DNA from: Stentor roeselii
Lineage: Eukaryota; Ciliophora; Heterotrichea; Heterotrichida; Stentoridae
Length of the DNA stretch: 64,000 bases
Assembly (NCBI GenBank): GCA_006503475.1
Contig: RSEH01000028.1
Coordinates: forward strand, 148,714-212,713
Direction: 5' to 3'
Shown: piece by piece, positions 38,624-48,932 of the stretch
How the letters are laid out: each line of letters begins with the position of its first letter
Numbering within the stretch: position 1 is the first letter of the stretch
Made by a program: the position numbers and the translations under genes
Notes under the pieces: generated by a model
Seen by the model: the letters and a program-made list of their open reading frames with translations, nothing else
The model's database searches: none
What the model was told of the DNA's origin: nothing

Positions 38624-39574
38624 ATGAGTTCAGACACTCAACCCATCCCAGATTATGGCTTCGACGTCCGTAAAAACTTTAACCATTTCTACGACCTTAA
38701 ACAAAAACTCTTAAAACTCTCCCAAAAACTCTTAACTGAAATAAAACAATCCACCAGCAAGCACCTTAAGTACTTAGAAGATCTTTACAACTCTAACATT
38801 CCTCTTAAAGACCCTGCTGAATTACCACTTGACTTATCTGAACTTTCTCTATCTGTTCAAAAGTTCTTCGATGACTTTGGCTCAAGAGTGCGTCAAGAAG
38901 AGGAAGACCCTAGACGAAAAGAAGACTTAAGAAATAGTGAACTTCCAAAGATGGGCAAAGAAACTAGACCTGTGAATGAAACACAAATTTTCATCAGTGG
39001 CTTGCCACCTATGTGCACGAATGAAGACCTTCATAAACTTTTTCAGCACTGTGGAGATATTGTAACAACTAGCGTACCGCCAGGCGAAGGACAGTCCCGC
39101 GGGTTTGGTTTTGTGACTTTTACTACCCCGGAGTCGACTCAGGAAGCTTTGAAGATGAATGGTTCAACTTTTTTGAACAAGTCGCTGAAGGTGCAGCTGT
39201 CGAGGCAAAAGACTGATAACTCTCGAAAGGTGGACAACAGGACTACAGTCTTTGTAGGTAACCTGAGTTTTTACACGAATGAAAACACCTTAATCGATTT
39301 CTTCAAAGGTATCGGCGAGCCTAAAACAGTGCGTATCGCAAGAGATCCAGCAGGTAACGTTCGAGGTTTCGCCCACGTGGAGTTTTACTTCCCTCACCAC
39401 GCCTACGCGGCGCTGAAGTTAAACGACACAGTTCTAAACGGTCGTCCAATCCGAATTGAACTAGCAGGAGGAGGTAAGAAGATGCAGGAGCAGAACCCTT
39501 ACTACCAAGGGCGTCCAGGCAGTGGAGGAAACATGATGATGTACGGACAGTACGCTTATAACCCTTATGTCTAA
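38624..39574 (+). CDS. RNA-binding protein with two RRM domains
   Basis: A 316-residue protein. The N-terminal 115 residues are helical and basic/acidic with no known fold. RRM1 spans about 120-195 (RNP2 IFISGL, RNP1 RGFGFVTF) and RRM2 about 207-284 (RNP2 VFVGNL, RNP1 RGFAHVEF). The Gly/Tyr/Asn-rich tail (GNMMMYGQYAYNPYV) is typical of nucleolin- or PABP-like RNA-binding proteins. A nuclear or cytoplasmic mRNA-binding role is likely; the target is unknown. The upstream SAC3/PCI gene, also an mRNA factor, ends about 90 nt before it on the same strand. Its stop lies 13 nt from the stop of the convergent kinase gene. Confidence 0.92.
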   Translation: MSSDTQPIPDYGFDVRKNFNHFYDLKQKLLKLSQKLLTEIKQSTSKHLKYLEDLYNSNIPLKDPAELPLDLSELSLSVQKFFDDFGSRVRQEEEDPRRKEDLRNSELPKMGKETRPVNETQIFISGLPPMCTNEDLHKLFQHCGDIVTTSVPPGEGQSRGFGFVTFTTPESTQEALKMNGSTFLNKSLKVQLSRQKTDNSRKVDNRTTVFVGNLSFYTNENTLIDFFKGIGEPKTVRIARDPAGNVRGFAHVEFYFPHHAYAALKLNDTVLNGRPIRIELAGGGKKMQEQNPYYQGRPGSGGNMMMYGQYAYNPYV

Positions 39575-39587
39575 CTTTTTGCATTAA

Positions 39588-40604
39588 TCAAGTTCGTAAC
39601 CATTCATGTGCCAAGATCTCTTCAAGGCCCACTCGACGATCAGGGTCTTTTTCCAACATCTTTTCAAGTAAGTCTCTCAGAACAGGGGACATCGAGTCAG
39701 GGTAATTCACTGAGTTGCTTTGAATCGCCATTTGTGTTAAAATTTCACTTTCCGGGCTCCAAAACGGCAAAGAACCGTCAGTCATAAAGCAAAAAATACA
39801 AACACCTAAAGCCCAGATGTCTGACTTCTCAGGAATAAAGCCAACACCTGATAACATACTTTCAGGAGCTTGGAAAGGAATAGTCCCTGGTGGGTTGTAG
39901 GTAAGTCCACTTCTTTCTGATAGTTTTTCTGATATGCTGAAATCTGTGATCTTGCATTTTAGGTCTTTTGAGGAAAAAAGGATGTTGTCAGGTTTCATGT
40001 CTTTGTGAACTATGCACTTGCTGTGTAGGTATTGAAGACCTTGACAAATTTGAGAAAAAATTAATTTTCCGGCTGCTTCTTTAGTTGAGAAGATTTCGAA
40101 GGGCTTCGGGTTTGATGTTTGAAGAAGAGGGAAAATCTCTGAGTTTATTTTGTATTTTTGATCAGTTCTGTCCCAGTTCATGATTTGTCCCTTGTCACAG
40201 AATTCAATCACCAGGTAGAGATGTTCAAATCCTGCAACGTTGATAATTTCGTAAAGTCGCGCCACGTTCACATGGCATAAAGATCGCCAGATTTCAATTT
40301 CAGTCTCGATTTTTTCCCAGTTTGTCGTCATTTTCATCACGTTGTTCTGGTCGTAAAGGACACATCGTTGACGCTTTAAGATTCCTTTGTGCATTATTTT
40401 CATCGCATATTCGGATTTTAGGACTTCATTGTCCTCGCTTTTCCAGATACGCTCGACACGCTTTACTTTGGAAAAAGAACCTTTTCCGAGAGTTTCGAAG
40501 AAGATGAACTGAGAACTGTCATCTGAACATTCGATTACTTTTTTCTTGTCCACCAGGAAAATTTCAGCTGAAGTGGTTTCGTAGACGATGAAATCTTCTG
40601 ACAT
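39588..40604 (-). CDS. CaMKK/SAK1-like Ser/Thr protein kinase
   Basis: 338 residues from the ATG at 40604. The frame stays open upstream to about 40808, but those codons are AT-rich, non-kinase sequence, so the internal start MSEDFIVYETTS was chosen. The kinase domain has GKGSFSKVKRV, the ATP-binding Lys in YAMKIMHKG, VHKDMKPDNILF (HKD in place of HRD) and GTIPFQAPESM. The metal-binding motif is DFS rather than DFG. The insert after strand 3 and the GTIPFQAPE segment resemble CaMKK/LKB1-partner kinases that activate AMPK- and CAMK-group kinases. Because the Asp of both loops is kept, activity is likely. It could act upstream of kinases like the one at 11707-12861, but that is inference only. 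Confidence 0.9.
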   Translation of the reverse strand: MSEDFIVYETTSAEIFLVDKKKVIECSDDSSQFIFFETLGKGSFSKVKRVERIWKSEDNEVLKSEYAMKIMHKGILKRQRCVLYDQNNVMKMTTNWEKIETEIEIWRSLCHVNVARLYEIINVAGFEHLYLVIEFCDKGQIMNWDRTDQKYKINSEIFPLLQTSNPKPFEIFSTKEAAGKLIFSQICQGLQYLHSKCIVHKDMKPDNILFSSKDLKCKITDFSISEKLSERSGLTYNPPGTIPFQAPESMLSGVGFIPEKSDIWALGVCIFCFMTDGSLPFWSPESEILTQMAIQSNSVNYPDSMSPVLRDLLEKMLEKDPDRRVGLEEILAHEWLRT

Positions 40605-42381
40605 TGTGATTATTTTTAGAGTTATTTTGATGGGTGATTTAGAGATGATGAGGAAAGTTTGTAAAATTATTGTGAAGATTGAGGTGATGTTAAGTGAGAA
40701 GAAGGTTTTAGAGATCTCGTTGATTTTGAAAGGATTGAGAAGATGATGATTGCTGTTGGGCAAGAATAATAATTTAAAGAACGTAGGCATGTACCTTGTT
40801 ACTATCAAAAACTCCAGATTTCCATAAGCCGTAAACGATTTCTAAACAAATAGCAGGCAAAAGCATTACCTTTGCGAATGTCATTACAAAAATTTGTTTA
40901 GTCTTCAACTGAGACTTCTTTCCTATCATCATAAAATATTCGACCCCATCATCATCTGTCCCCTGACAATTCCTACCAAACTCACATTCTTCAACAAACT
41001 TCCTAATACATAAAAAACTCCAGATTCCCGAAAGAAAATCTGTTTAAATTCAGGAATCATTGCAAAAATCATTCTAATCAAAACAACTGAGCGGGTTAGG
41101 CATTTTCAGAATATTTCAAATGTTTTTCAAGAGACTTGGGCGAGTTGAAGGTTCTTCAGTGATCAGGTCTTCAGCTTCTGCGACTTTTAAAATGTTTATC
41201 TCTTTCAAAGAACAGGTACCCGATAATCCAAAAGATGAGAGTTTCAGCGATTACGAAGATTGAAATGTATGAAAAAGCGTCGGGGCAGATGATGTCTTGT
41301 CTCAGAGGACCGTAAGGAGAGAATTCCTTTTGATAAGTGAAGGCCAGGCCGTAGCTAGGAAAGGCAAAAAATACTGAAAAAGTGAATCGCATGGTTTTAG
41401 GGAAGTTTTAAAATGATGCGATCATGTAGCCTAGGGGATGAAGAGAAGACTGAATAGAATGGGACTTTTTAGAACTGGCCAAATCAAGCCTAACTCGTGT
41501 AGATCCAGTGATGAGCTGATGTAAACGAAATTTAAGATTGGAAAGAAAAATTCGCTACTGATCTTGAGAGTGATTCGTTTGTTTTTGTGTCTATTATCTT
41601 AGGAATGTTAGAATAGCTCCTGTGAATGCTATTGAAAGCATTGGGAACATCGCTGTTATGGATGTTTTTAGAAGCACCAAGACGTCCATTTTTTTAATGA
41701 GGAGGTTTATCGTTTATTGATTTTTTTTAAGGGTTTATTAAGGTGATGAGATTGAGTGGGTTTGAAGATTAGGTGGATTTATTTATGAGATTTTGTAGTG
41801 TGTTGATGGGTTAATTAGGATATTTTTTTTTAATTTGAAATTTAAACTTAATTCATTATAATATTGATGGAAAAGGTCCTATTTCGGTCAGTTATATGTT
41901 ACTTGAAATGATTGTGTTGTTATATTATTTTTAATATTGTTTTATATTCTAATAACAGTAGGGATAATAAGGGATCATCATCAAATGATGACTGATTTGA
42001 CTTGTGGATAAAATATTATTCTGGGTGGAAAATTGATATTAAGGTTTTAAATAGTTGATATTTGATGTAAGTAAAAAACCGTATGGTTATTAACCGTCAA
42101 AAATATATTTTTAATTGAATATATATTAACATTTATATGAATTAGTTGTTGAAGTAATCTTAATAAGAAAATTATGGCTACGCCTACTAATAGTTGGCTT
42201 TTGTAAATAAGTTTTAAAAATGTAATTCTACATAATAGTCTCTAGACTCTATCATTTTTTTTATAAATTCCACGATTCAGTGAGATTCAATTATTTAAAA
42301 TTATTGTATTCATATTCTAATGATTATTATTTACACTCTTATTATAATTATTAACCTTAAAGGATAAATCATTATTCATAT
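40605..42381. other. 1.8-kb region: AEC pseudogene plus AT-rich spacer
   Basis: The part from 40803 to 41689 is a decayed transporter gene (see separate entry). From 41690 to 42381 the sequence is AT-rich with no ORF, no recognised RNA gene and no clear repeat. Confidence 0.7.
40803..41689 (-). pseudogene. decayed auxin-efflux-carrier-type transporter, paralogue of 44505..45587
   Basis: Minus-strand pieces match the intact paralogue from the start codon to within about 60 residues of its end. AMFPMLSIAFTGAILTF corresponds to AMFPLFSISIVGASLTF, PDAFSYISIF to PNAFSYIAIY, GQMMMGSNI to GQVLMGSNI, and LWKSGVF to LWKAGVF. The ATG (41689) is still present. The frame is broken many times; after GQMMMGSNI two TGA and one TAG follow where the paralogue has FMMIGKK. 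A 73-codon piece at 41171-41392 is the longest still open. The C-terminal end is missing. Confidence 0.93.
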
Positions 42382-44049
42382 CTACTTAAAATAATTATTT
42401 TCCCACCAAGGAATTTCTTCTAATCTTTTCCTAATACTCTCGGCCAAATCCTGAAAAGATGGTCTATTATCAATATCAGGCATAATCATTTGCCTCAATA
42501 GAAATTTTAAATCTTCGTTATTAAAACTATCAATCAAATTCTCAGCAATCTGTCTTTGAAGACCATTTGTTTCTGTATTAATTTCTTCAATATTTATATC
42601 TGGTCTTGCACATTTAATAAGGACTAATCCTAATGAAAATACATCAGCTCTATTATGATTGAATGCATACTCTGTAGGAATTGTATATTCTTTATTAAGT
42701 TTTAATAGAAAATGATCGATATAGTTTTCTTCACCATTATGAATTCTAGCATTTATTTTAACTGACCTATCTCTCATGTCAGAATTTGTTTCTTTTGAAA
42801 ATTCTAACCCAGTGATTTTAGGTAAATACTCAAAGTTTCTTTCACAGATCAAAATGCTTTCGGTGTTGATATTCAGGTGGCTGATCCTCTGATTATATAG
42901 TCTTTCAAAAGCTTGAATAAGTTTGATTCCGATTTTAACTGTAAAATTTTCCCAATCGAATTCTCTAATTCCTCTCTTATTATTCAGAAAATTTCCGAGA
43001 CTTATAATATTTTCAATAATCAAACAATAATAATTCTTGTACAAACATCCTAATTTATCTTTTATCTCTTGATTCATATTGATAAAAAAGCTTCCATAGA
43101 TCTGAATAAATTCATTGTCTCCTCTCATTTTTTCCATAATATTTTTCTGTTGATTAAAAGATTGCATATTATTTTCATTGAACATCCTCATGATGCAAGG
43201 TTTCTTTATTTTGGTAGTTGCTTCGTAGTATAGCGTCTCTTTGTGATGGAAATTTTCTAGTTCATCAAAAGATGCGATATTTATTTGGGTGAATTCAATC
43301 AAAATTTCCTTTGTTTCATCTTTCAAGAAATTAGTTTCATCTTCCCGGTTTTTAAACTTAAGAATTTCTCTGAAATTTTCTATGATTTCATCACTGAGTT
43401 TAATATCTTCAAGGTTATTATCATAAGATTTCTTCAGTCTCTTTAAAAGTCTAGAAAACAATTCAGTGAAATTTCCAATTATTTGATGATCCAAAGCACC
43501 TAGATGCTTTAACCACGAAGAGATTCTAGGTAAATCATTATTCACTTTAAGGAACTGGATAAAGATTTCAGATTCGAGAGTTTCCTTTAAAAATTTTTTA
43601 GCTTCTTGATTTTGCATCAGTTTGACACACTCTAAAAACTTTTTGAAATCTTCAGGATTATCTGTGTTTCCCAAACAATTAAAAGCGAAGGATTTAGCGA
43701 ATATAGACTCAAGTTTATTTGCAAAAGTTCTGTCGCTGATGTTTTGGATGTCTTCAATTATTCTTTTTAGCTCTGATGGCTTGTTGTTTAGAGTCCAGAA
43801 GATTTTTCCTAAGAGAAGCAGGTCACTTAAGTAGTCTCTTGTCGTTGAGAAATTTGGACTTTGGATTATTTCAATGAGATCTTTGTAATGTTGAGGATGG
43901 ACTTCAACTTCGAGGCTTTGTAATAAATTGACGTCAATATTTTGGGTATTGAGGAGATTAGCTTCGTTGTTAGAGAATTCTTGAATGTTTCTTGAGTATT
44001 CAACCAGGAATAGTGTGCGGATTTGGTCAACAAATTCATTCTTTGACAT
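42382..44049 (-). CDS. pseudokinase with a novel helical N-terminal domain (555 aa)
   Basis: Residues 1 to about 265 are helical, Glu/Asn/Leu-rich and match no family I recognise. From about 270 a protein-kinase-like fold follows. The order of elements is kept: KKPCIMRMF in the strand-3 position, a helix C region, a hinge (CLIIENIISLGNFL), a catalytic-loop-like SHLNINTESILI, a late helix F-like ADVFSLGLVLIKCARP and a DNRPSFQDLAESIRK end. The catalytic HRD is HLN, and the DFG motif is absent (ITGLEFS), so ATP hydrolysis is very unlikely. A scaffold or allosteric role is inference. It lies between an AEC pseudogene and the intact AEC gene, all on the minus strand. The ATG at 44049 fits the start of the helical domain. 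Confidence 0.85.
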   Translation of the reverse strand: MSKNEFVDQIRTLFLVEYSRNIQEFSNNEANLLNTQNIDVNLLQSLEVEVHPQHYKDLIEIIQSPNFSTTRDYLSDLLLLGKIFWTLNNKPSELKRIIEDIQNISDRTFANKLESIFAKSFAFNCLGNTDNPEDFKKFLECVKLMQNQEAKKFLKETLESEIFIQFLKVNNDLPRISSWLKHLGALDHQIIGNFTELFSRLLKRLKKSYDNNLEDIKLSDEIIENFREILKFKNREDETNFLKDETKEILIEFTQINIASFDELENFHHKETLYYEATTKIKKPCIMRMFNENNMQSFNQQKNIMEKMRGDNEFIQIYGSFFINMNQEIKDKLGCLYKNYYCLIIENIISLGNFLNNKRGIREFDWENFTVKIGIKLIQAFERLYNQRISHLNINTESILICERNFEYLPKITGLEFSKETNSDMRDRSVKINARIHNGEENYIDHFLLKLNKEYTIPTEYAFNHNRADVFSLGLVLIKCARPDINIEEINTETNGLQRQIAENLIDSFNNEDLKFLLRQMIMPDIDNRPSFQDLAESIRKRLEEIPWWENNYFK

Positions 44050-44504
44050 CTTTAATTATAGAAGATTTTAGGGAAGTTTGATATCTTATTAGGTGATTGG
44101 AAAGATATTTATTTAAGTTTTGTTTTTTTGTTAGATTAATGTTGGATATAAACTTGATTTGATTAGAATTGTGATTATTTTGAATATTTTTATGATTCAA
44201 ATACAATTTAGATTAGATTAAAGCATATTAGAGAATAAGCCCAGAAAATGCTAGCATTAACAATTCTTAATCAAGAAATCTATGGTTTAACCATCTGAAA
44301 AACTAATAATGAAATATGTTTTAAAATTTTTAACTATACTTGAATTGATACAATTATCTTATTATACTACAACAATTCTAAACTTTCCAATTACAAACTT
44401 CAAAATTTTCTTAAAAACTTAAAATATATAAAGATTTACCTTAAAACCAACTATTTTTTCCATTCATCCCCTAAAATTATCAATAATTCCTTAACCTAAA
44501 AACT
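44050..44504. other. 455-nt AT-rich spacer
   Basis: Between the pseudokinase start and the AEC stop. Very AT-rich; no ORF, repeat or RNA gene recognised. It should hold the promoter of the pseudokinase gene and the 3' end of the AEC gene. Confidence 0.6.
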
Positions 44505-45587
44505 TTAAATGATTATCAATAAGAATAAAAACGTCCACATAACCAAGGTAAAAATCGAAGCCAAGTAAACACTAAAGATACATTGCGAGATCTCATCAAC
44601 ATTAATCTTCAAAACGACAGCAAATAAAACCACAACAATACTAGTAGGACAAGTAGTACACATAAATAAAACATAAGCTTGTACTCGATCATCTCCAAAA
44701 ACTCCAGCTTTCCACAAAATAAAACTAATTCCTAAAGTAACAGCAGGAAATACTAAAACTTTCGAACACGTAATAAAAAAAATCTGTTTATTCTTCAACC
44801 TTGACTTTTTCCCAATCATCATAAAAATATTCGACCCCATCAAGACCTGTCCCCAAATAATTCCAATCAATCCAATATTTTTCAAAGCAGATCCCAAAGC
44901 TAAAAAAGTCCCACCAGGGTAAAAGAAAAATTCTTTAAACCCTGGAATAAGAGCTAAAATAATTGAAAATAAACAGCTGATTGGATTCGGCATTTTTAGA
45001 GTATTCAGAGTATTCCTCCACAAACTACTGCGATTTGTGACTTGTTGATTAAGACCCTCATCTATTCCAAAAACTTTAGAAGAAGTTTTGTCCATTTCGA
45101 CCAAAGAGTACCCAATAGTCCAGACGATGAGACTTTGGCTTAGTCCATAAATCGCGATATAAGAAAAAGCATTTGGACAATAAGGGTTGTTTGAAAGTGG
45201 TCCATATGAAGAGCAGATTCCTTGGGTAAGGGTGAAAACCAGGGTGTAGTTTGGAGCTGCCAGAAAAATCGTTAAAGTGTTTTTCATGGTTTTTGGAATT
45301 TTTGATAAGTTTGTTATCAGGTAGCCCATTGGAATGAAGATCAGGTTGAATAGAAGAGGACTGATTAGAACTGGCCAGATTAAGGAAAACTCACTTAGGT
45401 CGAGTGAGGAACTTATGTAGGCTAGATTTAGAATTGGCGTGAAAAAATTCACTCCTGATATGGAAAGTGAACTGTTTGTACGTGAGTCTAGGGTCTTCAT
45501 GAAGGTTAGGGATGCTCCTACGATTGATATTGAAAATAATGGAAACATCGCTGTTAGAGTGGTTTTCAACAAGATCAATATATTCAT
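44505..45587 (-). CDS. auxin efflux carrier (AEC)-family membrane transport protein
   Basis: A 360-residue protein with about ten hydrophobic segments in two five-helix blocks split by a hydrophilic loop (about 165-200), as in AEC/PIN-like carriers. Characteristic features are the Asn/Pro-rich helix breaks (FFTPILNLAYISSSL, LAAPNYTLVFTL) and the late LVFPAVTLGISF and TTCPTSIVVVLF segments. Members export organic acids, auxin or similar anions; the substrate here is unknown. The start ATG at 45587 precedes the first helix. A broken paralogue lies at 40803-41689. Confidence 0.85.
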   Translation of the reverse strand: MNILILLKTTLTAMFPLFSISIVGASLTFMKTLDSRTNSSLSISGVNFFTPILNLAYISSSLDLSEFSLIWPVLISPLLFNLIFIPMGYLITNLSKIPKTMKNTLTIFLAAPNYTLVFTLTQGICSSYGPLSNNPYCPNAFSYIAIYGLSQSLIVWTIGYSLVEMDKTSSKVFGIDEGLNQQVTNRSSLWRNTLNTLKMPNPISCLFSIILALIPGFKEFFFYPGGTFLALGSALKNIGLIGIIWGQVLMGSNIFMMIGKKSRLKNKQIFFITCSKVLVFPAVTLGISFILWKAGVFGDDRVQAYVLFMCTTCPTSIVVVLFAVVLKINVDEISQCIFSVYLASIFTLVMWTFLFLLIII

Positions 45588-46673
45588 TTATTAGGATGAT
45601 GATTGAGTTTATGAACGTGGATTGGAAGTAGTTATTTAGGAGGATTTTTTGGGATTTAATTAGGTTTTGTTAGAGGTTGCTTTTATTAATTGGATTTTCA
45701 AGAGATTAGCATGAATTAAAGCCTCGTTTGTTAAATGATTAGATTTTATTTTTTTAATTTCTGTAAATTTTTAAAGGTTTTATTACTTAACAATTGCTGA
45801 TATGATAGTAATTACTAAGTAAATAGAAATATAATTTTTTATGCACTAGTTCTAAGATATTGAATATAGTGATCTATACTGATTTGTTAAACTTACTAAA
45901 CTTTATTTGAATCTTTCAAATTGATTTATATAAATTTAAAGGATTTTGAAGAGTCTTTATCCCAAATCGTAATTCCTTACATTAAATAGAAATTTGCTTT
46001 GAATAAATAGTTGATCTAAATCTGGATGATTACTTGGCAAGTACTTTTTGAATTTTTTCAAAATTTGTAAGTTTTAATATTTCTTTAGTATATTTATCTT
46101 AGCCTTAAAAGTGAATCCAAACTCTTAAAAATTATTACTGTATCTGAGTGATTGTTCACAGGACTTACTGCTATATTTGAAGGTTTTTTCTTTTTTTATT
46201 CATTTTCTCTAATATTTTATGCCTATCATTTATCCTATTTATCAAAATATTCAACAAATTTAATCAAATAATGCATTCCTTTAGATCTCAAGAAAATATT
46301 TTTTATCTAAATTTTCATATATTCATTTTCCATTTATTCTATATTTTGCAAGATAATATGGAATCAATTCTAGCTTAATTCCAATGTCATTCTATCAACA
46401 AGTAAAATTCAAAATTGATAATCTGATGGTCTTGAATCTAAAATATATTGAAGATGATGTTATCGAGATTGTTTCATCAAGTTATTCAAAATATTTCTAA
46501 CTAGTGAAAGATTTTATGATTTAAATGAACTAAAATAAGAAGATCCATAACTATTGAGCTCTGGGACCAAAATAAAGTAAATAAAAGCATTATTTTACTA
46601 GAAAGTCATTCATAAAAATAGAGTTTTCATCAAATTTTTGAATTTAACTATTAAAATTAAATTGTGATTATAA
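45588..46673. other. 1.1-kb AT-rich divergent intergenic region
   Basis: Separates the divergent AEC and PI-PLC genes. AT-rich throughout, with short A and T runs. I see no ORF with coding character, no repeat array and no RNA gene. It must hold both promoters. Confidence 0.6.
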
Positions 46674-48395
46674 ATGGCTGATTCTCAAGGCATAGCTATA
46701 GAGTTGCATGACTCCTTATTACTCCCAAGTGATACTTACTCAACAGCAACGCCTTCAAACACTTCATCTTATTTCTCAAATCTTTCAACATTCCCTGCCA
46801 CCAAGACATCAAAAAAACTTAAAACCCAAAAAACTCTCTCAAAATTCTCGAAATTCCTTCAATCCTCTACATTTCCACCAATCTCAAAGCCTCTTCTCAT
46901 TCTAATCCTGACAACCCTTCTCCTCTCCATCTCAATCTTTCTCTCAATCAACTCCTTCTCATCTCCCTTGAAAGTCCTTCCAAAATCTTCCTTAAATTTC
47001 ATGAACGATTTAACTTCCGATACAAATACAAAAGACTGGATGTCTAAAGTTCACGACGACGTAACTTTATGTCAAATGACGATTCCTGGAACTCACGACA
47101 GTGCATCATTCGCCCGTTTATCAGGTAACAACATGAACCCATTAAACGATTACTACAAATGTCAAGACAGAGACTTCAGACAACAGCTCGAAGACGGAAT
47201 CCGTTTTTTTGACTTTCGCGGATATGCCGGGACTTTCGCGACGGGAGGTCCGAGACTCGGCTTCTGTCATGGAGACATGCTTGACCCTCGATTTGATTAC
47301 TGGTTCGATGAAGCCTTAGATATTTTCACAGAGTTCTTGAAAGAGCATGATAAAGAGACTATTATCATTATTCCTAAAAGGGATTATAGAGATGGGAAAG
47401 AATTTCAAAATGCTTGGAATCGAGCTTATGGGATTAATGGAGTCTTGATTGACGATTATAATAGTAGAAAAGTTTATCCTTGGTTTAAAGGAAAGGAACT
47501 TTGCCCTAGGCTTGGAGATGTTAGGAGACATTTAGTGTTTTTTTCTAGGCAAAGCCCGGATATTGAACTTGAAGTGCCAGGACCTAACTCAGTCATTCCC
47601 GTATGGAGGGATAATACTGATAATGCTGGTCAATTTCCTTTTCAGATTCAGGACTGGTATCGAGTCGTCGCTGACGGGGACAGTAAAAGTCACGTGATTG
47701 ACCTGACTATTGATAAAGCTTTAAAGGACTCAGGGCAAAACCAGTATTGGATCAACTTTTTAAGTTGTATTGGAAATGTCAATGGATTAGATGGACCTCC
47801 TCGGGATATGGCTGTTAAGATCAATCATGGACATATGCAAACTTTACTTAGAAGACCTTTTGGAAGACTAGGGATTCTTGTGATGGATTTTTATAAACAT
47901 GGTAATGAAGTTGAACATAATGTCATGGCACAGATCAGTTCTAATCTCAGAAAAGAAGGAACTGTGATTGGATGGTATTCTTTGCATAATCGAGCACGAA
48001 ATGATGCAGTTCTTGATGCAAGTTCTCGTAGTTCTGATAGGATTTATATTAGTAGAAGCAATAATGATTGTACCACTTGGAAGATCACTCATAGGGATAA
48101 GGATGGATGGTTTTCTCTTTATAATAGAGAACAGAAAGGGTTCTTGGATGGAGGCGGAAACTTGTACATCAGGCAGTCTAGTGATTGGGATGTTAGTGAT
48201 TATGCTAGATGGAAACTTGTACCTGTTCAGGATAGTATTTATTTTTTGATTCAGAATCGTGCGAGGTTCTTAGCTGGAGATCCTAATCAGTATTTGGATG
48301 CTAATGGTGATATACCTGGAGCTTATCCTTATTTAGGTAGCTTTACTGGAAGTACTTATGCACATTGGAGGTTTCAAAGAACTATTTGGGATTAG
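46674..48395 (+). CDS. PI-PLC X-domain phosphodiesterase with a C-terminal beta-trefoil-like region
   Basis: A 573-residue protein. A Ser/Thr/Lys-rich head is followed by one membrane segment near residues 72-95 (LLILILTTLLLSISIFLSI) that would act as a signal anchor. The catalytic domain resembles bacterial-type phosphatidylinositol-specific phospholipase C: PGTHDSASF with the first His (H141), GIRFFDFRGYAG, FCHGD with the second His (H199), and KETIIIIPKRDYRDG. The C-terminal region (about 430-573) repeats a W-x-x-x-NR and FLDGGGNLYI pattern, like ricin-type or fascin-like beta-trefoils that bind sugars or actin. It lacks the EF-hands, C2 and Y domains of eukaryotic PLCs. It probably cleaves phosphoinositides or GPI anchors outside the cytosol; this is inference. 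Confidence 0.88.
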   Translation: MADSQGIAIELHDSLLLPSDTYSTATPSNTSSYFSNLSTFPATKTSKKLKTQKTLSKFSKFLQSSTFPPISKPLLILILTTLLLSISIFLSINSFSSPLKVLPKSSLNFMNDLTSDTNTKDWMSKVHDDVTLCQMTIPGTHDSASFARLSGNNMNPLNDYYKCQDRDFRQQLEDGIRFFDFRGYAGTFATGGPRLGFCHGDMLDPRFDYWFDEALDIFTEFLKEHDKETIIIIPKRDYRDGKEFQNAWNRAYGINGVLIDDYNSRKVYPWFKGKELCPRLGDVRRHLVFFSRQSPDIELEVPGPNSVIPVWRDNTDNAGQFPFQIQDWYRVVADGDSKSHVIDLTIDKALKDSGQNQYWINFLSCIGNVNGLDGPPRDMAVKINHGHMQTLLRRPFGRLGILVMDFYKHGNEVEHNVMAQISSNLRKEGTVIGWYSLHNRARNDAVLDASSRSSDRIYISRSNNDCTTWKITHRDKDGWFSLYNREQKGFLDGGGNLYIRQSSDWDVSDYARWKLVPVQDSIYFLIQNRARFLAGDPNQYLDANGDIPGAYPYLGSFTGSTYAHWRFQRTIWD

Positions 48396-48932
48396 GTTAG
48401 GATTAAAGAAATTTAGGTTTTATTTGAGTGATTTTTAAGTATGAGATGAATATCTGGGTTGACTTGGTGAAGTTTTATTTGGTTGATGTATTCATATATT
48501 GATGAGGTATAAATGAATTCTATATATGCTAAATATTATAGAACTGAAGATTTTAAAAGCAGAGAAGTTTTCATTTATATTAGAAAGGAATCAAAGGCTC
48601 TGTGTCCAGTTTATTAATTAATAGTTAAATTTCTTGTAATTTATTTGAGAATAAAAAATAATGGTGTTTAATCAAGTATATTTATAAAATGCTCTTGTCA
48701 TTAAGATAGCTCAAATGCATTGCTTTTAATATCATAAGTTAATTGTCTTTTAGTTCAGAGAAAAGTGAGTTATTCAGATCACTAACATTACGGAGAATCC
48801 GACGATATATATTTAATATATTGGTTTATATATATACAAATTTAAATTTTGTATTAAAGAAAGATAACTAATCCATAAAATCATTGAAATATTCCGCCTT
48901 CTATTTAGAAAACTAAGAATATTTTCTATCTC
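48396..48932. other. 537-nt AT-rich convergent spacer
   Basis: Between the stops of the PI-PLC gene and the B-box/propeller gene. It has TATA-type alternating stretches near 48810-48840. No gene, repeat array or structured RNA was recognised. Confidence 0.6.

Noticed and set aside
39588-40808. Longer version of the CaMKK-like kinase with about 68 extra N-terminal residues
   Set aside because: The extra part begins without an ATG, is AT-rich spacer-like sequence, and adds no kinase feature. The ATG at 40604 starts just before the domain.
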